Notes: a model not told the origin generated them from the letters alone. A stretch of DNA of 39,797 nt from UBA12068 sp038318455 (GCA_038318455.1 JBBQCF010000004.1:1-39797); one strand, 5' to 3'; shown: positions 31,689-39,403, numbered from the stretch's first letter. Translations and numbers: made by a program.

Positions 31689-32783
31689 ATGAAAAAAAAT
31701 TTAAAGAAAATTTTGCGGTGCATGCCTTCATTTGTGTTGGAATATCTGGAATGGATTTTTTTAGATTCAGCGGAAAATCAAATAAGAATTACAAAATTTA
31801 AGAAAAACAAATTTCGTTCTTATACACAACTAAAAAAACATCAAAAAAATGTTAAACTTTTTTTTATTTCAATTTCAGCATCAGTACTTCTTGTTTTCAT
31901 TGGCTTTGTGACGGAACCAGTTTTATTCCCCAAGGAGCCAGAAGCTGAAATATATATTCCCAGTGGTAAAGGGGATATATTACTAGGAAACATTTCAAGA
32001 AATCAAGTGACTGTCATTTTTAAAACTCTCGATAGTGCTAATGGAAATCAACCACTGGCCACTAAGGCTGTCGTGGAAGTTTTTTCTGATGAAAATTATA
32101 CGAATTTAGTGAGACGTTCAATTGAAGACGAGTACGCCATTACGCATGTTATTGCAGTGGATTCTCTTCAGGAGAATAATGTTTATTATGTTCGCATTAC
32201 TGTTAAAGATGCTTCAACTCCAACACACACTAAAATTATATCGTCCTGGGGTAATGGAGGAGATCCAATAAAATTTTTCACAACTGGCGAGGTGATTGCT
32301 AATTGTGTGCCAGTCGGCAAGTTGGCCTTTAACGATAAGATTATATCAGTCAAACAGGCAGATGCAATTGTGGATATGGATGATAAGAAAAATATTGATG
32401 AAAACAATCAAGCAGATAAGGAGGTTTTGCAGATTGAAAATGTTTTGAGCGAGAATCATTTGCAACCAAAAAACAAAGTACAATCAATAATATCATGGAA
32501 TACTAATAAATTAGCCACTGCTACAATTATTTATAGGGAAGGTGGAAGTAGCAACAAAAATGAGGTTACTCTTGATAAACAAGTTCGCACAAAGCACGCT
32601 ATCGTACTAACGATGCTTAAACCAGGAACTACATATTATTTCTCACTAAAATCTATTGACCAGCAAGGGAATAATGTTATGTCAGAAGAATATTCACTAA
32701 GAACGCCAAATGCACAACTAACAATCGTTGAGAAAATATCTGAAAGCTTCAAGGATATCTTTAGGCAAATAAAGCCAAACTAA
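31689..32783 (+). CDS. Membrane-anchored protein with fibronectin-III/phosphatase-N-like domains
   Basis: 364 residues. A basic cytosolic N-terminus (~55 residues) precedes one membrane helix (about 57-77, LFFISISASVLLVFIGFVTEPVLF), then an extracytoplasmic part. The last ~100 residues have the W-x-T-N...ATATIIYREGG......HAIVLTMLKPGTTYYFSLKSID.QGN...S pattern of Fn3-like domains found before purple acid phosphatases and in Patescibacterial surface proteins. A similar, less clear domain spans ~95-210. It probably has an envelope or adhesive role; no enzyme domain is present. Confidence 0.7.
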   Translation: MKKNLKKILRCMPSFVLEYLEWIFLDSAENQIRITKFKKNKFRSYTQLKKHQKNVKLFFISISASVLLVFIGFVTEPVLFPKEPEAEIYIPSGKGDILLGNISRNQVTVIFKTLDSANGNQPLATKAVVEVFSDENYTNLVRRSIEDEYAITHVIAVDSLQENNVYYVRITVKDASTPTHTKIISSWGNGGDPIKFFTTGEVIANCVPVGKLAFNDKIISVKQADAIVDMDDKKNIDENNQADKEVLQIENVLSENHLQPKNKVQSIISWNTNKLATATIIYREGGSSNKNEVTLDKQVRTKHAIVLTMLKPGTTYYFSLKSIDQQGNNVMSEEYSLRTPNAQLTIVEKISESFKDIFRQIKPN

Positions 32784-32800
32784 AAATCTTTTTGGAAATA

Positions 32801-32830
32801 AAAAACGGAACAATTTGTTCCGTTTTTTTT
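32801..32830. terminator. Bidirectional terminator between the Fn3-like and phosphohexomutase genes
   Basis: AAAAACGGAACA pairs with TGTTCCGTTTTT, with T8 on the + strand and A5 (T5 on the minus strand) on the other side. Same arm sequence as the terminator at 22909-22945. Confidence 0.88.
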
Positions 32831-32881
32831 ATGCACTATTTTTTCAATAGTTAATTTCTTGAGTGTATTGAAAAAATAAAT

Positions 32882-34264
32882 TTATTCCTTTATTATTGCA
32901 AGCAATTCATCGCGTTTTTCTTCCATTATTTTTTGTGATTTTGCTTCCACATTGAGGCGAATGAGTGGTTCAGTGTTTGATCCTCTGACATTGAATCTCC
33001 AGCTATTATTTTCATTTTCGCTGTCAATAAAATCAAGTGAAACTCCATCCTGAAGTTCTTCTTTGGTTGCATTGGCAACATATTTTGCTTTTATTTTTTC
33101 ACTGATTGCTGATACACTGGAAACTTCATTGTTTATTTCACCGCTAACATAATACTTATCCCAAAACTTTTCTTGAATAATTTGAGAAAAGGTTTTTTCT
33201 TGTTTAGAGAGAAATTCCATGACCATCACTAATGGAATCATTCCGCAATCACAAAAGAAATAATCACGGAAATAATAATGTGCGCTCATTTCTCCTCCAA
33301 ATACAGCATTTTCTTTGCGCATACGTTCCTTGATAAATGCATGTCCTGCTTTGGTTGGCACATTTACCCCACCATTTTTTTTGCAAATATCTTCAATAGC
33401 CCAAGTTAGGCGAGTGTCATGGATTATTTTTTCACCCACTGTTCTTTCGAGAAATATTTCGGCAAGTAAGGCGGTGATGAAATATCCTTCAATAAATTCT
33501 CCTTTTTCAGTAAAGAAAAAACATCTATCAGCGTCAGCATCCCAAGCTACTCCAAAATCAGCTTTGCTTTCAATGACAAGCTTGGAAATTTCCTCTCGAT
33601 TGCTTGGAATCAGTGGATCAGGTCTGCCTTTGGGAAAATTACCATTTGGTTCGTAATTTATTTTCACTAAATCTATTTTTGTTTCTTTTAAAATTTCCGT
33701 GAGCGCTCGTCCGCCAACTCCAAAATTTGGATTGGCTACAATTTTGAAATTCCTGAACTGTGAAAAATCAGCAAATGACTGAATTTTTTCAGCATAATCT
33801 TGCATGATATCTTTTTTTTCAACAAGACTTTCATTGATTTCTCCTCCTAAAACTGATTCATTAATTTCAAGTGCAAGGGCCATATCTCGTATCTCATAAA
33901 TTCCAGTATCACCAGAAATAGGTCTTGATTGTTCGCGAACTATTTTGAGTCCGTTGTATTCTCCGGGATTGTGCGAAGCAGTAATGGTCATTCCTCCAGC
34001 AAATCCATAGTTGGCAACAGCAAAATATAGCATGTCAGTTGAAATTTCTCCCACATCAATAACTTTGATTCCTTGGTCTGTGATAGCTTTAATGGCTGCT
34101 CTCTTCAGTGCTGGCGAAGAAAGACGCACGTCGCAACCAACAACCAATTCTGAAGGTTTGAGGAATTGGCAAATAGCAGTAGCAATTTTATACATATCGA
34201 GTTCGTCAATTTCAGTTGGAAAAATGCCGCGGATGTCATAGGCTTTGAAAATTTCTTTTTTCAT
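32882..34264 (-). CDS. Phosphomannomutase/phosphoglucomutase
   Basis: 460 residues. All four alpha-D-phosphohexomutase signatures are present: catalytic TASHNP (Ser97), metal loop WDADADRCFF, sugar-binding GEMSAHYYFRD, and phosphate-binding RGSNTEPLIRLNVEA. It interconverts hexose-6- and hexose-1-phosphates in the cytosol and would link the isomerase products encoded near 7-8 kb to the nucleotidyltransferases encoded at 7.3 and 17.2 kb. Separated from recG by ~200 nt that contain the second structured RNA. Confidence 0.94.
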   Translation of the reverse strand: MKKEIFKAYDIRGIFPTEIDELDMYKIATAICQFLKPSELVVGCDVRLSSPALKRAAIKAITDQGIKVIDVGEISTDMLYFAVANYGFAGGMTITASHNPGEYNGLKIVREQSRPISGDTGIYEIRDMALALEINESVLGGEINESLVEKKDIMQDYAEKIQSFADFSQFRNFKIVANPNFGVGGRALTEILKETKIDLVKINYEPNGNFPKGRPDPLIPSNREEISKLVIESKADFGVAWDADADRCFFFTEKGEFIEGYFITALLAEIFLERTVGEKIIHDTRLTWAIEDICKKNGGVNVPTKAGHAFIKERMRKENAVFGGEMSAHYYFRDYFFCDCGMIPLVMVMEFLSKQEKTFSQIIQEKFWDKYYVSGEINNEVSSVSAISEKIKAKYVANATKEELQDGVSLDFIDSENENNSWRFNVRGSNTEPLIRLNVEAKSQKIMEEKRDELLAIIKE

Positions 34265-34313
34265 GTTTTTATTGGTGAATTATTTTAAAAGTTATGCTGT
34301 GCAAGTTGAAGTT

Positions 34314-34400
34314 ATTTCCTTTTGAGGACACGCTTTTGAATGAAAACTATATTTAAAAGCTTAGAGGAAGCTGTCGCTACCTGTAGTCTCAAGAGGAAAT
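34314..34400 (+). ncRNA. Three-way-junction RNA element, copy 2 (free-standing)
   Basis: P1 pairs ATTTCCTTTTGAG (34314-34326) with CTCAAGAGGAAAT (34388-34400), 13 bp with one U-G. P2 pairs GCTTTTGAAT with ATTTAAAAGC, with one G-U. P3 pairs AGCTT with AAGCT. ACGCTT and GTCGCT occupy the junction, as in copy 1 at 14613-14696. The wobble pairs are valid only on the + strand, yet both neighbouring genes (phosphohexomutase and recG) are on the minus strand, so this copy would be an independent RNA. A weak TTGGTG/TATGCT pair (34272, 34293; 15-nt spacer) is the only promoter candidate. Confidence 0.6.
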
Positions 34401-34460
34401 GATTTCAAATTGCGATAATATATAGACTAGACTCTTATAATTCTAGCAAAATAAAGGGTT

Positions 34461-36629
34461 TTATTCAAGATGAATATTTTGCTGAAATTTGGCTAACTCT
34501 TTTTGGAGCAGTGGATATTCATCAAGGGTGGGACTATTTTCAAGAGTCTGCTCGGCATAGTCATGAGCGACTTCAATAAGTTTAGTGTTGGCCAAATGTT
34601 CCATGGCGATGTCGGGCAGTCCTGATTGACGAGTGCCCAAAAATTCACCAGGACCTCGCAATTTAAAATCAATTTGCGCAATATCAAAACCACTAGCATG
34701 ATCAACGAGTGCCATCAATCTTTCTTTGGATTTTGCGCTGTTGTTATTGGTGAAAAGAAAACAATATGATTGATGATCTCCTCGTCCCACGCGTCCACGA
34801 AATTGATGAAGTTGGGAAAGGCCGAATCTGTCAGCATCTTCAATGATAATAATGCTGGCATTAGGAATATCAATGCCAACTTCAACCACAGAAGTGGCAA
34901 CCAAAATGTCATATTTTTTATTTTTGAAATCTTCCATCACTTTTTCTTTTTCATCTGACTTCATTTTGCCATGCAGCAGTGCAAGTTTAAGATCCGGAAA
35001 TATTTCTTCTGAAAGTCTTTTGTGTTCTTCGGTCGCTGCCTTAAGTTCAGTGAGAACTTTTGACTCTTCCACGAGTGGAAAAATAATGAAAGCTTGGCGT
35101 CCTGATTTTATTTCACTGCGCACGTCGTCATAAGTTTTTTTGCGGTCGCGCGCTCCGATTATTTTGGTGATGATAATTTTTCTATTTTTTGGCATTTCAT
35201 CCAGCACTGACAAATTGAGATTTCCAAAAAAAGTAAGCGTCAATGTTCGCGGGATTGGAGTTGCTGTCATGGTAAGAAAGTGTGGAATTTTCCCAGTAAG
35301 GCCGTCATTGATTTTGGCAATTTGTTGTTGCAAATAGGCTCTTTGCGCCACGCCGAAACGATGTTGTTCATCGACAATAATCAATGCTAAATTTTTGAAA
35401 CGTACATTTTCTTGAATCAGTGCATGAGTTCCGATGATAATGTTAATTTTTCCAGTTTTTAATTTCTCCAAGAGCTCTTCACGCACCGCTTTTTTTGATG
35501 GTGATTTCGTGGTGGAATTTTTCTGTATTGTTGTTCCATGTTCCATGTTCCATGCTCCATGAAGTTGATATGAATTAGTCAAAAGACCAACATTAATATT
35601 AAGCTTGGAAAATAATTTTGAAATACTTTCAAAATGTTGCCTAGCCAAAACTTCCGTTGGTGCCATGATGGAAACTTGAAAGCCAGCATTGATGGCACTT
35701 AAGCTTGCCATGGCAGCTACGATTGTTTTGCCAGAGCCCACATCGCCATTGAGCAGGCGATTCATGGGAACAGGTTTTGCTAAATCTTTGAAAATTACAA
35801 AAGCAGCTTTTCTTTGTGCGCCAGTGAGCGTAAAGGGAAGTGAAGTGACAAAATTTTTGATAAAAATTTCATCAAATGGAATTGAAACAGCATTTTGCTT
35901 GTCCCATGAAATCTTCACTCTTTGCGTGGCGAGTTGAATTAAATACATTTGCGCAAAAGCAAAACGTTTTTGAGCCAATTCAAATTCGGCGAGTGTTTTT
36001 GGAAAATGAATAAATTTAATAGCTTCACTCAAAATAGGAAGATGCAAACCTTGCAAGATATTTCCTGGGATTGGATCAACGATGTCATCGGCATATTTGA
36101 TCAAATTTTGCATTTGCCAGCGAATCCATTTGGAAGTCAGTCCTTCGGTTTCTGGATATATTGGCACAAGTCTGCCAGTGTTGGTTGGGGTGCGAGAAGA
36201 AAGTTCCCAAGCAGGATTTGAAAAAAACAAACCCTTCAAGTCTTGCGAAATTTTGCCAGAAAGGCGCACGCCTTTGCCGACAGTTAGTGAATCGCTCACA
36301 TAGGGTTGATTGAACCACACGGCGCGCACAGTGCCTGTTTCATCTGAAATATAGCACTCTGTGATCATCATTTTTTTCTTCCAAGTGCGCACAAGTTTTG
36401 AGGAAATAACTTCACCCATCACGGTGGCAGTTTCTCCAGCAGTAAGATTTTCGATTTCTACGCGCTCGGAGTAATCTTCATAGCGAAAAGGGAAGTGCAA
36501 CAAAAAATCCTCCACAGTTTCGATGTTGAGTTTTTTGAGAATGTCTCCGTATTTCTTGCCAATACGCGGGACTGTTTCAATTTTTGCCTTCAAGATATCC
36601 ATAGAGTAATTATATGCTATAAAAAACAA
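34461..36629 (-). CDS. recG: ATP-dependent DNA helicase RecG, with a repeat-encoded insertion
   Basis: 722 residues. An N-terminal wedge/OB domain (FLLHFPFRYEDYSERVEI...TGEATVMGEV-like) precedes two RecA-like domains: Walker A GDVGSGKT, DEQH in IIVDEQHRFGVAQR, TATPIPRTLTL, VATSVVEVGIDIPNA, and HQFRGRVGRG. RecG remodels stalled forks and Holliday junctions. Between LLTNS and the ELLEKLKTG helix, where other RecG proteins have about ten residues, there are ~25, part of them (HGAWNMEHGT, about 357-366) encoded by a 4x7-nt repeat at 35534-35561. Two candidate Met codons lie close to the N-terminus (36629 and 36602). Confidence 0.95.
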   Translation of the reverse strand: MFFIAYNYSMDILKAKIETVPRIGKKYGDILKKLNIETVEDFLLHFPFRYEDYSERVEIENLTAGETATVMGEVISSKLVRTWKKKMMITECYISDETGTVRAVWFNQPYVSDSLTVGKGVRLSGKISQDLKGLFFSNPAWELSSRTPTNTGRLVPIYPETEGLTSKWIRWQMQNLIKYADDIVDPIPGNILQGLHLPILSEAIKFIHFPKTLAEFELAQKRFAFAQMYLIQLATQRVKISWDKQNAVSIPFDEIFIKNFVTSLPFTLTGAQRKAAFVIFKDLAKPVPMNRLLNGDVGSGKTIVAAMASLSAINAGFQVSIMAPTEVLARQHFESISKLFSKLNINVGLLTNSYQLHGAWNMEHGTTIQKNSTTKSPSKKAVREELLEKLKTGKINIIIGTHALIQENVRFKNLALIIVDEQHRFGVAQRAYLQQQIAKINDGLTGKIPHFLTMTATPIPRTLTLTFFGNLNLSVLDEMPKNRKIIITKIIGARDRKKTYDDVRSEIKSGRQAFIIFPLVEESKVLTELKAATEEHKRLSEEIFPDLKLALLHGKMKSDEKEKVMEDFKNKKYDILVATSVVEVGIDIPNASIIIIEDADRFGLSQLHQFRGRVGRGDHQSYCFLFTNNNSAKSKERLMALVDHASGFDIAQIDFKLRGPGEFLGTRQSGLPDIAMEHLANTKLIEVAHDYAEQTLENSPTLDEYPLLQKELAKFQQNIHLE
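35534..35561. repeat. 7-nt tandem repeat, 4 units, inside recG
   Basis: TTCCATG three times, then CTCCATG. It encodes about HGAWNMEHG on the recG strand in a surface loop between helicase motifs. Confidence 0.8.
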
Positions 36630-36655
36630 AGTTTAAAGTGATATTTTTGCAAATT

Positions 36656-36694
36656 AAAAACCCTCGGATAGTGTTACTATTCGAGGGTTTTCTT
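36656..36694 (-). terminator. Terminator of the zinc-finger gene
   Basis: AAAACCCTCGAATAGT pairs with ACTATCCGAGGGTTTT on the minus strand, ending in T5. It also reads reasonably in the other direction. Confidence 0.85.
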
Positions 36695-36715
36695 GGTGGA
36701 CTGATTCGTTGCTTA

Positions 36716-37366
36716 TTAGGTCACTACGATTTTCAAAATCGATGACCGTCCATTTGTACTGGTATTGCGGGTGTTAGGTTTGCATTTGCGGCAAAGCCCA
36801 CTTTCCGGGCTGTTTAGAAGTCTATCGATTGGGATATCATTTCCGCACAAGGCGCAGACATTGAAATACCCTGGGTTCAAAACCAAGAAAGCTTTTCTTT
36901 CCCGGAGTCTTTCCATAAGCTTCTGGGTAGTTTGCAGAACCTGAACATTTATATCTTGAGATGTAAATGCGTCGGCGTGATCCCCCTTGGCTGCCTCGTT
37001 GCTGTTAAGATCCTGCATAGCCGATACTCCTTTAGGCGCAAGGCTTAAAGAAGTGTCAGTGATCTTTTTCTCAAGCGCTTCCATGACAAGTGTGTATGAG
37101 CACTTGTCATCACAGGTAATGGTGAAAAGAGCATCTTCTGAGAAAACTCTTTCAATCGGAATTATGCCGGCACAGCAAGCACACTCTGAAAGCGTTCCAT
37201 TATCAAGTCTGGCTATGCTTCGTTTGTGAGCATGGTTTGTGTCCATGAGGTCATAACCCTCATGGATTCTCCGGCGCCTTTCTTCATTCAGCATCCCCCT
37301 GATGGCTTTTCTGACCGACCTGGGAACTGTCTTCAATACATCGATCCTTTTAGCGCTTTCTTGCAT
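36716..37366 (-). CDS. DksA/TraR-like protein with two zinc fingers
   Basis: 216 residues with two C4 clusters: Cys62-x2-Cys65...Cys85-x3-Cys89 (ECACCAGIIPIERV...CDDKC) and Cys171-x2-Cys174...Cys192-x2-Cys195 (CALCGNDIPIDRL...LCRKC). The CxxCGxxIPxxRL...CxxC pattern is that of DksA/TraR zinc fingers, here duplicated. The N-terminus is basic and helical. DksA/TraR proteins bind RNA polymerase through its secondary channel. A GGGAGGA ribosome site and a near-consensus promoter precede it, and its GC content is higher than its neighbours', which suggests different ancestry or strong expression. Confidence 0.75.
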   Translation of the reverse strand: MQESAKRIDVLKTVPRSVRKAIRGMLNEERRRRIHEGYDLMDTNHAHKRSIARLDNGTLSECACCAGIIPIERVFSEDALFTITCDDKCSYTLVMEALEKKITDTSLSLAPKGVSAMQDLNSNEAAKGDHADAFTSQDINVQVLQTTQKLMERLRERKAFLVLNPGYFNVCALCGNDIPIDRLLNSPESGLCRKCKPNTRNTSTNGRSSILKIVVT

Positions 37367-37435
37367 AGTATCCTCCCTCTTGGCTTTATTTGCAGCAAAA
37401 GCTGCTATTTTGTTGGTAAGTAACTCTGGTTATCT

Positions 37436-37464
37436 ATTCTAGCACTTTTTATGCAAAAAGTCAA
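37436..37464 (-). promoter_or_regulatory. Promoter of the zinc-finger gene
   Basis: On the minus strand TTGACT (37464-37459) and TAGAAT (37441-37436) are 17 nt apart, about 70 nt before the start codon. Confidence 0.78.
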
Positions 37465-37498
37465 GCAGAATTTTTGCATGACTTTTTTGAGATATTTT

Positions 37499-37669
37499 GT
37501 GTGCTTGGCGGGAATCGGCCTCGAATAAATTTTTGTCGTCACAAAAATTTGTCTGGCCACCGCCTCACGTTTTTGTCTGCTGACAAAAATGCTCCGGCGT
37601 TCGATTCCTGACGCAAGTGAAATCATTCACTTGCCTCCAATCCCACAAACAAACCCGCCTTTCGGCGGG
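37499..37669. repeat. tRNA-Arg 3'-end relic with four consecutive hairpins
   Basis: 37501-37517 copies 16 of 17 bases of the tRNA-Arg 3' end (37682-37698). 37599-37610 is an inverted copy of 12 bases of its T arm. Between and after them lie four strong hairpins: 37527-37550 (10-bp stem), 37570-37589 (8 bp), 37613-37634 (9 bp), and CCCGCC/GGCGGG at 37654-37669, the last followed by TATTTTTT. No protein gene is supported here. Confidence 0.65.
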
Positions 37670-37680
37670 CTATTTTTTGG

Positions 37681-37753
37681 TGTGCTTGGCAGGAATCGAA
37701 CCTGCGACCTTTCGGACCGCAACCGGACGCTCTATCCACTGAGCTACAAGCAC
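37681..37753 (-). tRNA. tRNA-Arg, anticodon GCG
   Basis: Full cloverleaf on the minus strand: acceptor GTGCTTG/CAAGCAC with discriminator A, D arm GCTC/GAGC, anticodon loop TTGCGGT, 5-nt variable loop, and T arm GCAGG-TTCGATT-CCTGC. No CCA is encoded. The anticodon stem has one C-A mismatch at 28-42. A GCG anticodon (rather than ACG read as ICG) would suit a cell without the TadA deaminase; that is inference. Confidence 0.85.
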
Positions 37754-37830
37754 TACTTGATTATTTTGGATAAATCTTAACTACGCACAACATATAACTT
37801 ACAACATAAAACAAAATAATGCAACACTAA

Positions 37831-37870
37831 AATGTTTATATGTTTAAATGCCTGTATGTTTTAATGATTT
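37831..37870. repeat. Octamer array, 5 units, at the 3' end of the minus-strand membrane protein gene
   Basis: AATGTTTA, TATGTTTA, AATGCCTG, TATGTTTT, AATGATTT. Inverted, more degenerate units (ACATATAA, ATAAAACA-like) lie at about 37785-37825, giving the mirrored arrangement seen elsewhere. Confidence 0.65.
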
Positions 37871-38489
37871 AGATATGAAATGCTCTTTCAATTGCATCTA
37901 TTAGACTTGGATCCTGTTTGATTTCTGGGATATTTTTAAGCATAAGAGCTCGCAAATGCACAGGATCTTCATTGCGAAGAGGAATATGAATATATGGCAA
38001 CACGGAAGCTTTAGTATGAAGACTGATGGTTTTGGCGTGATATGTTTCATAAAAAATCCAAAAAGAATGGATGTTGTCATAAAGATACATTTCCTTGTCA
38101 GCCGTGATGCCTTCAGTGGTGATTGAGAAGGTTATTACTCGGGGGTCTTTTTGCAAATAGATGTAGCCTACAATACCAATTAAGATAAATGTAATTGCCA
38201 TGATGGGGCTATTTGTTACAAGGGCATAGGAAGACATTGAAAGAATTAGAATTGCAAAAATAAGATACCATCGGGTGCTTTTTTCATATACTTCAAATTC
38301 TGGCGCCCTCCATTGATGAAGCACTTTTCCTACGTTTCTATCTTCATCTTCTGCATGTTCTGCGGGAATATTTTCCATAGTGGTGGCATGATTTTTCGGG
38401 GGAGCTTCATGATGATGCATTTCGTGCATATCATGAAGGGGTCTAGCCTTCGGATTGTATATTTTTGAATTTCTTAAATCTAATGCCAT
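37869..38489 (-). CDS. Membrane protein with His-rich N-terminus
   Basis: 206 residues. The N-terminal ~60 residues are hydrophilic and rich in His and Met (LHDMHEMHHHEAPPKNHATTMENIPAEH), a possible metal-binding tail. Two adjacent helices (about 73-92 and 95-112, STRWYLIFAILILSMSSYALV and MAITFILIGIVGYIYL) follow. The rest is a soluble domain (ITFSITTEGITADKEMYLYDNIHSFWIFYE...). This layout occurs in uncharacterised Patescibacterial membrane proteins and recalls PH-like/DUF domains; the function is unknown. It lies alone between the two tRNA genes. Confidence 0.7.
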   Translation of the reverse strand: MALDLRNSKIYNPKARPLHDMHEMHHHEAPPKNHATTMENIPAEHAEDEDRNVGKVLHQWRAPEFEVYEKSTRWYLIFAILILSMSSYALVTNSPIMAITFILIGIVGYIYLQKDPRVITFSITTEGITADKEMYLYDNIHSFWIFYETYHAKTISLHTKASVLPYIHIPLRNEDPVHLRALMLKNIPEIKQDPSLIDAIERAFHI

Positions 38490-38557
38490 ATGTTTTATTT
38501 TTTAACCTTACTTTCTTTGAATAAAGTTTACCATATTTGTATGTTTATAACTAATAT

Positions 38558-38582
38558 AAAAAGAACCCTTGCGGATTCTTTT
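38558..38582 (-). terminator. Minus-strand terminator downstream of tRNA-Ser relic
   Basis: AAAAAGAATCC-GCAA-GGGTTCTTTTT on the minus strand (one T-G pair), with a T run. Confidence 0.7.
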
Positions 38583-38690
38583 TATTTTTGAGGAAGCGAA
38601 GAGATCCCTGCTCGCTCCGACTCGCAGTCTGGACGCTACACACAGAATGCTCGCTCGCTCGCATTCTACTCGCGCCCTTCGAATCTCTTT
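38579..38690. repeat. tRNA-Ser 3'-end relic
   Basis: 38579-38605 is an exact 27-nt copy of 38725-38751, i.e. the end of tRNA-Ser plus its downstream flank. 38678-38689 is an exact 12-nt inverted copy of its T arm (38745-38756). Between them lies the hairpin AGAATGC...GCATTCT (38644-38667) in GC-rich CTCG repeats. No gene is supported. Confidence 0.7.
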
Positions 38691-38703
38691 TTTTTAACAA
38701 AAA

Positions 38704-38730
38704 ATTACTCAACAAGTTGAGCAATTTTTA
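38704..38730 (-). terminator. Terminator directly downstream of tRNA-Ser
   Basis: ATTGCTCAAC-TT-GTTGAGTAAT on the minus strand with one wobble, followed by T6. Confidence 0.8.
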
Positions 38731-38736
38731 TTTTTG

Positions 38737-38821
38737 AGGAAGCGAAGAGATTCGAACTCTTGATGGGTCGCCCCATGACAGTTTTCAAGACTGTTGCCTT
38801 CAACCGCTCGGCCACGCTTCC
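38737..38821 (-). tRNA. tRNA-Ser, anticodon TGA
   Basis: Minus strand, 84 nt plus discriminator. Acceptor GGAAGCG/CGCTTCC, anticodon stem ACAGT/ACTGT around CTTGAAA, long variable arm ATGGG-GCGA-CCCAT typical of tRNA-Ser, and T arm AAGAG-TTCGAAT-CTCTT. No CCA is encoded. Fragments of this gene are repeated on both sides. Confidence 0.93.
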
Positions 38822-38915
38822 AGGTTATTTTTTTCAAAAATATAAAAAACTGATGCCTCGCGTTTGTCCTGGTTTTCTTTTGAAAACCTTCAAATACTCG
38901 TATTCCTCGCATTTG

Positions 38916-38936
38916 AACCGCTCGGCCACGCTTCCA
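38916..38936 (-). repeat. tRNA-Ser 5'-end duplicate
   Basis: An exact 21-nt copy of 38802-38822 (5' end of tRNA-Ser and 1 nt upstream), 114 nt away. It is followed on the tRNA strand by unrelated, hairpin-rich sequence (for example GGTTTTC-TTTT-GAAAACC at 38871-38888) and not by the rest of a tRNA. 39057-39066 is a further inverted T-arm fragment. Confidence 0.8.
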
Positions 38937-39077
38937 ATATATAACTATCAAGCAGTATATATTTTTTTAACTAGTTTGTCTAGTGTTGTTTGCGCGTCGT
39001 TTTCTGCTGAAAACTTCTTGTCCTGGGCAGCGCTGAATTCTCACTCACTTCTGCTCGTTCGAATCTTTTCTTTATTT

Positions 39078-39108
39078 ATAAAGAGGAACCCACTGGGTCC
39101 CTCTTTAT
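39078..39108. terminator. Terminator-like hairpin before the recombinase region
   Basis: ATAAAGAGG (39078-39086) pairs with CCTCTTTAT (39100-39108), with an inner CCCA/TGGG pairing. It could end transcription from either side. Confidence 0.6.
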
Positions 39109-39113
39109 GTTTT

Positions 39114-39159
39114 GCGGTGTTTTTTGATTGATGTTCGAACATCAATCAAAAAACACCGC
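39114..39159. repeat. 46-bp perfect palindrome
   Basis: 39114-39136 and 39137-39159 are exact reverse complements with no spacer; the centre is TTCGAA. It is the longest perfect palindrome I see in the window and lies ~245 nt before the serine recombinase start. Confidence 0.92.
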
Positions 39160-39163
39160 CAAT

Positions 39164-39355
39164 TTTCACTTTTTGTGAAATCGTAAGGAATTGCCTCGGC
39201 GCAAAGCGCCTCGGCATGGTAATTTTCCGCAATTTTACAGGCATTTTTGAAATCCAAAAACAAAGAGCGGTCGGCAATGCGGAAGTTCCTGTGCGAGAGC
39301 ACAGAGAAAACGAAGTTTTCAGAACCAATCTTTTTTCTTTCGCTTTCAGCGAAAG
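39164..39355. repeat. Five short hairpins upstream of the recombinase gene
   Basis: Perfect stems with 3-5-nt loops at 39164-39180 (TTTCAC/GTGAAA), 39198-39210 (GGCGC/GCGCC), 39289-39304 (CTGTGC/GCACAG), 39306-39320 (GAAAAC/GTTTTC) and 39337-39355 (CTTTCGCT/AGCGAAAG). No coding sequence is supported in 38950-39403 apart from these structures. Confidence 0.7.
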
Positions 39356-39403
39356 GTTGAGCGTATTTTTCCCTGATTGCCCAAAAACTAATCTAAAAAC
39401 AAT

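Noticed and set aside
38709..38951. 80-codon minus-strand frame across tRNA-Ser
   Set aside because: It is read through the tRNA gene and its 5' duplicate; the repeated WKRGRAV residues are translated tRNA sequence.
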